Of a stretch of DNA of 19,507 nucleotides, positions 14,856 to 19,507 are shown in pieces (the stretch's first letter is position 1; the number at the start of each line of letters is the position of its first letter). The notes under the pieces are model-generated. The model searched no databases. It saw only the letters and a program-made list of their open reading frames with translations, and had not been told where the DNA came from. The position numbers were made by a program, and so were the translations under genes. Source of the stretch: JBLNDG01 sp050261415. GTDB taxonomy: Bacteria > Bacillota > Clostridia > Lutisporales > Lutisporaceae. The stretch covers positions 1 through 19,507 of the forward strand of contig JBLNDG010000056.1 of the NCBI GenBank assembly GCA_050261415.1, written 5' to 3'.

Positions 14856-14888
14856 AAGCGCTTATAATATAAGCGCTTCTTATATTTA
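14856..14888 (+). terminator. Palindromic terminator after trxA
   Basis: An 11-bp perfect inverted repeat around a single central base (14856-14866 with 14868-14878) contains AAGCGCTT twice, itself a palindrome. In RNA the tip must open to a larger loop. A moderately T-rich stretch follows (to 14888). Confidence 0.65.
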
Positions 14889-14926
14889 TATAAATAAATA
14901 TAATATAAGCAACTGTCCAGCACTGG

Positions 14927-14955
14927 TTTAATTTCCAATATGCGTATGCTATAAT
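14927..14955 (+). promoter_or_regulatory. Promoter of glyA
   Basis: An extended -10 element, TG-C-TATAAT (14947-14955), stands 17 bases after a weak TTTAAT -35 box (14927-14932). It is about 60 bases before the glyA start. No riboswitch was seen in the leader. Confidence 0.65.
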
Positions 14956-15016
14956 CAAATCTAACGCTTTGGTAGTTGAAAAACCTTTAATTAATATATT
15001 CAGGAGGCTTTATACT

Positions 15017-16258
15017 ATGAAACTGGATTCAGTTAGAAAAGTTGACAGCGAAGTTGCAGAAGCAATAAAAAAGGAGCTATGGAGAGAAAGAAACAAAATC
15101 GAGCTAATTGCTTCAGAGAATTTTGTTTCACCTGCAGTATTAGAGGCATTGGGAACTGTTCTGACAAACAAATATGCTGAAGGTTACCCGGGAAAGCGTT
15201 ATTACGGCGGATGTGAATACGTTGATGTGGTAGAGGATCTGGCCCGAGAGAGGCTAAAAGCCCTATTCGGTGCTGATCATGCAAATGTACAGCCGCATTC
15301 AGGGTCGAATGCAAATGAAGCAGTGTATTTAACCGTACTTCAACCCGGTGATGTTGTCCTGGGAATGGATTTATCCCATGGCGGACACCTGACCCATGGG
15401 AGCCCTGTGAATATATCAGGGAAGTATTTCAAGTTCATTCACTACGGAGTTTCAAAGGAAACAGGGGTAATAGATTACGATAACGTAAGGGAACTGGCCT
15501 TAAAGAACAAACCTAAGCTTATCGTGGCTGGCGCCAGTGCATATCCCAGGAAAATTGACTTTAAGGCTTTTAAGGAGATAGCAGATGAAGCAGGTGCTTT
15601 GCTTATGATTGATATGGCGCATATAGCAGGCCTTGTTGCTGCCGGATTGCACGAAAGTCCTGTGCCCTATGCCGACTTCGTAACTACCACTACCCACAAA
15701 ACCCTGAGAGGCCCAAGGGGCGGTGCGATACTGTGCAAGGAGGAATATGCAAAGGCGTTGGATAAATCAATATTCCCCGGCATGCAAGGCGGTCCGTTGA
15801 TGAATATAATTGCAGCAAAGGCAGTCAGCTTTAAGGAAGCCATGAGCGATGACTTTAAAAATTATCAGAAGCAAATTTTGAAAAATGCAGCTGCTTTGGC
15901 TTCAGCACTTAAAGACAAAGGCTTTGAACTTGTTTCGGGAGGAACCGACAACCACCTGATGCTCTTGGATTTGAGAAACAAGAATACGACCGGAAAGGAT
16001 GCAGAAAAGCTGCTGGACGAAATAGGAATTACAACCAACAAGAACACCATTCCATATGACCCTCAGAGTCCTTTTATAACAAGCGGATTGAGAGTCGGAA
16101 CTCCTGCAGTTACAACAAGGGGCTTCGTGGAAGCCGACATGGCTGAAATAGCCGACATAGTATCAACGATAATAAAAAAACCGGAATTGAAGCAGGAATG
16201 TGCAGGAAGAGTTGCGGAATTATGCAAAAAGCATCCGTTATACAAGGAATTTGAATAG
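15017..16258 (+). CDS. glyA: Serine hydroxymethyltransferase
   Basis: PLP enzyme that interconverts serine and glycine while charging tetrahydrofolate with a one-carbon unit; cytoplasmic. 413 residues, standard length. The PLP-binding lysine is K228 in TTTTHKTLRGPRGG, and ASENFVSPAVLEALG, YAEGYPGKRYYGG and VQPHSGSNAN are all conserved. The ATG at 15017 follows AGGAGG by 9 bases; the frame extends 16 codons upstream, but that stretch lies inside the untranslated leader after the promoter. It is apparently monocistronic, with its own promoter and terminator. In an amino-acid-fermenting clostridium it may also link serine with glycine metabolism. Confidence 0.98.
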   Translation: MKLDSVRKVDSEVAEAIKKELWRERNKIELIASENFVSPAVLEALGTVLTNKYAEGYPGKRYYGGCEYVDVVEDLARERLKALFGADHANVQPHSGSNANEAVYLTVLQPGDVVLGMDLSHGGHLTHGSPVNISGKYFKFIHYGVSKETGVIDYDNVRELALKNKPKLIVAGASAYPRKIDFKAFKEIADEAGALLMIDMAHIAGLVAAGLHESPVPYADFVTTTTHKTLRGPRGGAILCKEEYAKALDKSIFPGMQGGPLMNIIAAKAVSFKEAMSDDFKNYQKQILKNAAALASALKDKGFELVSGGTDNHLMLLDLRNKNTTGKDAEKLLDEIGITTNKNTIPYDPQSPFITSGLRVGTPAVTTRGFVEADMAEIADIVSTIIKKPELKQECAGRVAELCKKHPLYKEFE

Positions 16259-16311
16259 AAATTGAAGCTTGTACGCGTAAACTTGCCCTATAACCGTTAG
16301 TCTATTATAAT

Positions 16312-16353
16312 AAAGGTATATCCAAAATAATGGGTATATCTTTTCGTTTTTTT
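16312..16353 (+). terminator. Rho-independent terminator after glyA
   Basis: A 12-bp stem (16312-16323 with 16332-16343, two G-U pairs) closes an eight-base loop and is followed by a run of T to 16353. Confidence 0.85.
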
Positions 16354-16384
16354 GCATGAGAGAAAATATGTGAGGTATTAATTT

Positions 16385-17797
16385 ATGACTGTAAACCTGC
16401 TTTATAAGTCAATAATTGACACTATTTTAAAAAATATAGATGTAGGTATAAATGTAGTAGATGATGAAGGAAAGACCATAGTATACAATCAGGCTATGGC
16501 AGACCTTGAGGGTCTGGATATAAATGAAGTAATGGGAAAAAGCATATTGGATATATTCCCAAGCTTAACTGCTGAGACCAGTACGCTGCTGACGGTATTA
16601 AAGACAAGGAAGCCACTATATGAGCGCTATCAGACATACCTGAACAATAAAGGAAGACAGATAACAACCATCAATAGCACAATACCGTTGATGATTGCTC
16701 CTTCAAAATATGGGGCACTTGAAATCGCAAAAGATATAACAAAGGAAAAAGAACTGTCTGACAAGCTTGATTATCTGCATCACGAACTTGCTGCAAAAAA
16801 CCTTGAAGATAATAACCTAAAGGGTTATACCTTCAGAAATCTTATAGGGGTGGATGAAAAATTCCTGCGCACTGTTGAGATAGCAAGGAGAGCTGCAAAA
16901 TCGACTTCTACCGTCCTGATATTCGGGGAAACAGGTACGGGAAAGGAGCTTTTTGCTCAGAGCATCCACAATGAAAGCAGCAGAAAGTATAAGCCCTTTA
17001 TAGCTCAAAACTGCGCAGCACTTCCGGAATCATTGCTTGAAGGAATACTTTTTGGAACAACAAAGGGCAGCTTTACAGGGGCGATAAACAGGCCCGGCTT
17101 GTTTGAACAGGCGAATGGCGGAACGCTTCTCCTCGATGAAATAAACTCAATGGGGCAGCAGCTCCAGGCAAAGCTTCTGAGAGTATTGCAGGAGGGATAT
17201 GTAAGAAGAATAGGCGGACTCTCCGACATACCGATAGACGTAAGGATACTTGCGACTACCAACGAAGACCACGCAACCATTTTGAACAAGGGAATAATAA
17301 GAAGGGATTTATATTACCGCCTGAATGTAATTTCAGTCAACATTCCTGCATTAAGGGAGCGAAAAAGCGATATACCTATCCTGATTGACCACTTTATAAA
17401 AAAATATAATGCAATTCTAAAAAAAGATGTGTGGTATATATCCAATGAGGTTAAGGAAGCCTTCATGCGTTATAATTGGCCCGGTAATGTGAGGGAGCTT
17501 GAAAATGTAATAGAAAGTGCAATAAATATGATAAATAAAGGGCATATATTAAGACAGGAGCATATATCACAAGACGTATACGAATTGTTGTTTACACCGG
17601 GAATTGATAAGTACAGCATGGGAATGGGAGAAGAGGGTTCTTTGGACAAAATAATGGAGCAGGTAGAAAAATCTTTGATTCTAAAAGCCTTAAAGGAGAC
17701 TTCCAATAACATTTCCAAAAGTTCGGAAAAGCTTGGGATTAAGAGGCAGACTTTACAGCACAAGCTTAAAAAATATGGAATAAAGATAAAGGAATGA
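16385..17797 (+). CDS. Sigma-54-dependent transcriptional activator, PAS-AAA+-Fis
   Basis: A 470-residue enhancer-binding protein. The N-terminal PAS domain (about 10-118, VGINVVDDEGKTIVYNQAM) probably senses a small ligand. The AAA+ domain has Walker A GETGTGKE (181-188), the sigma-54 contact loop GSFTGA (228-233; Ser replaces the usual Ala of GAFTGA), Walker B GTLLLDEI (246-253), and a WPGNVREL segment. A Fis-type helix-turn-helix follows (about 430-465, KSSEKLGIKRQTLQHKLKKY). The layout is that of RocR-like activators of arginine/ornithine catabolism. GAGG precedes the ATG by 9 bases. A -24/-12 promoter and palindromic sites about 1 kb downstream, in front of an ornithine-fermentation gene, make that its likely target. 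Its 3' end lies in a shared bidirectional terminator. Confidence 0.95.
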   Translation: MTVNLLYKSIIDTILKNIDVGINVVDDEGKTIVYNQAMADLEGLDINEVMGKSILDIFPSLTAETSTLLTVLKTRKPLYERYQTYLNNKGRQITTINSTIPLMIAPSKYGALEIAKDITKEKELSDKLDYLHHELAAKNLEDNNLKGYTFRNLIGVDEKFLRTVEIARRAAKSTSTVLIFGETGTGKELFAQSIHNESSRKYKPFIAQNCAALPESLLEGILFGTTKGSFTGAINRPGLFEQANGGTLLLDEINSMGQQLQAKLLRVLQEGYVRRIGGLSDIPIDVRILATTNEDHATILNKGIIRRDLYYRLNVISVNIPALRERKSDIPILIDHFIKKYNAILKKDVWYISNEVKEAFMRYNWPGNVRELENVIESAINMINKGHILRQEHISQDVYELLFTPGIDKYSMGMGEEGSLDKIMEQVEKSLILKALKETSNNISKSSEKLGIKRQTLQHKLKKYGIKIKE

Positions 17798-17822
17798 GTC
17801 ATACTCATTCCTTTATCTTTAT
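17780..17822. terminator. Bidirectional palindromic terminator between convergent genes
   Basis: A perfect 20-bp inverted repeat with a three-base CAT loop (17780-17799 with 17803-17822). It overlaps the last codons of both convergent genes, which are separated by only seven bases. It ends in a T-rich tract on each strand, so it can stop transcription from both sides. Confidence 0.9.
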
Positions 17823-18608
17823 AAATATAGGTTTTCGTTTTTTAAATATTGTATAGTATTTGAACCCAATTTCGGATAAAAGATTTAAAGCATTTTTGAA
17901 ATCATAGCCTACGCAATTAGGAGTATGTGCATCTGATCCCAGTGTTATTATTTCACCGCCCAAATCCTTATATAGCTTTATTATTTCTGTTAAAGGATGA
18001 TAGGAACTGAGATTATAACGTTTACCTGAAGTATTTACCTCAATTCCTTTGTTGGCTTTGATAAGTTTTTTTAATACATCCTCAATGTACTCTCTGTATG
18101 TAACAAAGCTGAACCCGCCTTCACCATGAACAAGGTTACGCCTCACACCGTCCAGGTGCCCCAACACATCAAAATCAGAAAAGTTGTCAAGGCATTGAAG
18201 CATATCAGTAAAGTAGTTGACAATACCCTGTGCATCACTAATTCCTTCAAGAAAACAGCTTCTGTACATTTCCTTTTTACCTATGCAATGTATTGAACCT
18301 ATTATAAAATCATAATCCCTGCCATGTAAGAACTCGGAATTTTCTTTTGAAATGTGGGGCTGCAATCCTAGTTCAATACCTGTATACAATTCCAAGGGAC
18401 CTGGTAACATACTCCCAATGCTTTCAATTTCATGCTTGTGCTTGCTAAAGGGATAGCCATATTTTTGTTCAGGGTCTGCATAATCAAGGTCTACATGATC
18501 GGTAAAGCAAACACCCTGTAATCCTGAATCAAATGCCGACCGAGCCATGCTGAGCATGGTCGAGCTGGAATCGGGTGAATAGTTTGAATGAATGTGGTAG
18601 TCGTACAT
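17805..18608 (-). CDS. PHP-domain phosphatase, histidinol-phosphatase (HisJ/HisK) family
   Basis: A 267-residue metal-dependent PHP-fold phosphoesterase. The metal ligands appear in order: HIH (residues 5-7), TDHVD near 41, the GIELG Glu, GSIHC, GHLD, and GSDAHTP near 230. The closest family is histidinol-phosphatase of histidine biosynthesis (histidinol phosphate to histidinol), but other PHP proteins of this size have unknown substrates and there are no his genes around it. The start is ATG 18608, read leftward, because GGAGG lies 8 bases before it; an in-frame ATG at 18623 overlaps that site. It is divergent from the ornithine-fermentation gene and convergent with the activator gene. Confidence 0.88.
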   Translation of the reverse strand: MYDYHIHSNYSPDSSSTMLSMARSAFDSGLQGVCFTDHVDLDYADPEQKYGYPFSKHKHEIESIGSMLPGPLELYTGIELGLQPHISKENSEFLHGRDYDFIIGSIHCIGKKEMYRSCFLEGISDAQGIVNYFTDMLQCLDNFSDFDVLGHLDGVRRNLVHGEGGFSFVTYREYIEDVLKKLIKANKGIEVNTSGKRYNLSSYHPLTEIIKLYKDLGGEIITLGSDAHTPNCVGYDFKNALNLLSEIGFKYYTIFKKRKPIFIKIKE

Positions 18609-18704
18609 TTTAATATCCTCCATATTGAATATAGAATGCTTTAATTGGTAAATAATACACTATTGCAGTAAGAACAATCGTCTGTCGGTAATTCATTATA
18701 AGAA

Positions 18705-18720
18705 TGCAAATTATTTTGCA
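18705..18720. promoter_or_regulatory. Upstream activator site 1 (TGCAAA-N4-TTTGCA)
   Basis: A perfect TGCAAA/TTTGCA inverted repeat with TTAT between the arms, 223 bases before the -24 box. It lies close to the start of the divergent phosphatase gene and could also affect that gene's promoter. Confidence 0.6.
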
Positions 18721-18789
18721 TGGTATTTTTTCTTGAGATGTTCATTTGTGGTAATTCATGCTTTACAGTGAATACACTTTTAGCACTGC

Positions 18790-18805
18790 TGCAAAAATAT
18801 TTGCA
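18790..18805. promoter_or_regulatory. Upstream activator site 2 (TGCAAA-N4-TTTGCA)
   Basis: The same inverted repeat with AATA between the arms, 138 bases before the -24 box. Sigma-54 activators with a Fis-type helix-turn-helix usually bind such palindromes 80-200 bases upstream. Confidence 0.7.
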
Positions 18806-18809
18806 TAAT

Positions 18810-18825
18810 AGCAAAAATATTTGCA
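18810..18825. promoter_or_regulatory. Upstream activator site 3 (tandem copy)
   Basis: An exact 15-base repeat of site 2, shifted by 20 bases (about two helical turns, same face), with only the outermost T changed to A. A degenerate fourth copy in inverted orientation overlaps its right end (18826-18840). Confidence 0.7.
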
Positions 18826-18942
18826 GCAAATATTTTTATTTAAAAATACAGAAATTTTTGATATATGACCTAAAAAATATAAAACTCAGCAAAATGAATA
18901 TCTCGGAGTTACCCCTGATGACCATAGTTTTATTATATCAAT

Positions 18943-18958
18943 TGGCATGGAGTTTGCA
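18943..18958 (+). promoter_or_regulatory. Sigma-54 (-24/-12) promoter of the ornithine gene
   Basis: TGGCATG-N4-TTGCA matches the sigma-54 consensus, with GG (18944-18945) and GC (18956-18957) separated by ten bases. It is 46 bases before the ATG of the 2,4-diaminopentanoate dehydrogenase gene. Confidence 0.9.
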
Positions 18959-19003
18959 AATAATAAATACAACAAATAAAACTCAAATTAGGGAGGTTCG
19001 TTT

Positions 19004-19507
19004 ATGAGAAAAGAAAACGTTAAAGTCATTATCTGGGGCTTGGGCGCGATGGGTAAAGGTATGGCCGAAATGCTCCTTAAGAAAAAAGGCGTAGAAATCG
19101 TCGGGGTTGTTGGAAGAGGAGCCAAAATTGGCAAGAGTATGTATGATTTCCTTGATGTAGAAAGAGGCAGCAGACCGGATATAAAAATAGGGGCCCTTGA
19201 GGATGTCATAAAGGAGAAGTCTGCAGATGTAGTACTTATTTGTACGGACTCATTTACAAGAAATGCTTTTGACAAGATAAAATTCTGTCTGGAAAAGAAA
19301 ATCAATGTAATATCCAGTGCGGAAGAGATGTCATATCCAAAAGCTAAGGAACCAAAACTGGCGGAAGAATTGAATAGAATTGCAAAAGCAAATGGAGTAA
19401 CAGTACTTGGAACAGGAATAAACCCGGGACTTATGATGGATCTTCTTGTTGTAATATTTACAGGTGCATGTGAAGAGGTTGAGCATGTACTGGCAAGAAG
19501 AGTAAAC
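19004..19507 (+). CDS. ord: 2,4-diaminopentanoate dehydrogenase (partial, 3' end off window)
   Basis: The first 168 codons are present and the frame is open at the window edge. The N-terminal Rossmann motif WGLGAMGKGMAEMLL (11-25) and the GTGINPGLMMD stretch (136-146) mark the DapB-like family of (2R,4S)-2,4-diaminopentanoate dehydrogenase, which oxidises that compound to 2-amino-4-oxopentanoate with NAD(P) in oxidative ornithine fermentation. A closely related amino-acid dehydrogenase cannot be fully excluded from the fragment. The ATG has GGGAGG 7 bases upstream. A sigma-54 promoter and activator sites precede it. The genes expected just downstream are ortA, ortB, oraS, oraE and orr (not visible here). 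Confidence 0.82.
   Translation, partial: MRKENVKVIIWGLGAMGKGMAEMLLKKKGVEIVGVVGRGAKIGKSMYDFLDVERGSRPDIKIGALEDVIKEKSADVVLICTDSFTRNAFDKIKFCLEKKINVISSAEEMSYPKAKEPKLAEELNRIAKANGVTVLGTGINPGLMMDLLVVIFTGACEEVEHVLARRVN

Noticed and set aside
14956..15016. A glycine or other riboswitch in the glyA leader
   Set aside because: The leader is only about 50-60 bases and A/T rich, with no aptamer-like conserved core.
18720..19007. A 95-codon + strand ORF across the intergenic region before ord
   Set aside because: It covers the activator sites and the -24/-12 promoter, lacks a ribosome binding site, and its composition reflects A/T-rich noncoding DNA.

Overview
The window looks like chromosome from an anaerobic low-GC Firmicute of class Clostridia; a relative of the Ruminiclostridium/Acetivibrio group would fit, but the genus is an inference. 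The reasons are the A+T-rich purine-loaded coding strand, strong AGGAGG-type ribosome binding sites, frequent TTG/GTG starts, a T-box leader on hisS-aspS, the recJ-apt-relA-dtd gene order, a sigma-54 activator, and a gene of oxidative ornithine fermentation.

Left part (1-8335). The window opens in the 3' end of a group II intron (domains V and VI). A promoter just downstream leads into a lapA-like membrane protein gene, recJ and apt, closed by a terminator. After the first copy of an intergenic repeat comes relA (bifunctional (p)ppGpp synthetase/hydrolase), dtd (D-aminoacyl-tRNA deacylase) and a metallo-beta-lactamase-fold hydrolase. A tiny helix-turn-helix protein gene and hemZ (radical SAM) follow.

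Middle (8336-13560). A small exported-protein gene appears broken by a one-base frameshift at its start. A 34-codon ORF and a terminator follow. Then a consensus promoter drives a T-box leader ahead of hisS-aspS. A second, inverted copy of the intergenic repeat and two more hairpins lie between aspS and tcdA.

Redox locus (13561-14888). A CsoR/CstR-family repressor with a Cys-Tyr-Cys sensing pattern has its own promoter and a candidate operator. It is followed by an RseC-like membrane protein whose conserved first Cys is an in-frame UGA, very probably selenocysteine, and then by thioredoxin. This is the most interesting part of the window: a candidate thiol- or persulfide-responsive unit with a membrane selenoprotein.

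Right part (14889-19507). glyA is followed by a PAS-AAA+-Fis sigma-54 activator gene that converges on a PHP-family phosphatase gene; the two share a 20-bp palindromic terminator. Upstream of a partial 2,4-diaminopentanoate dehydrogenase gene lie a textbook -24/-12 promoter and three copies of TGCAAA-N4-TTTGCA. Together with the nearby activator gene they form a probable self-contained control circuit for ornithine fermentation.
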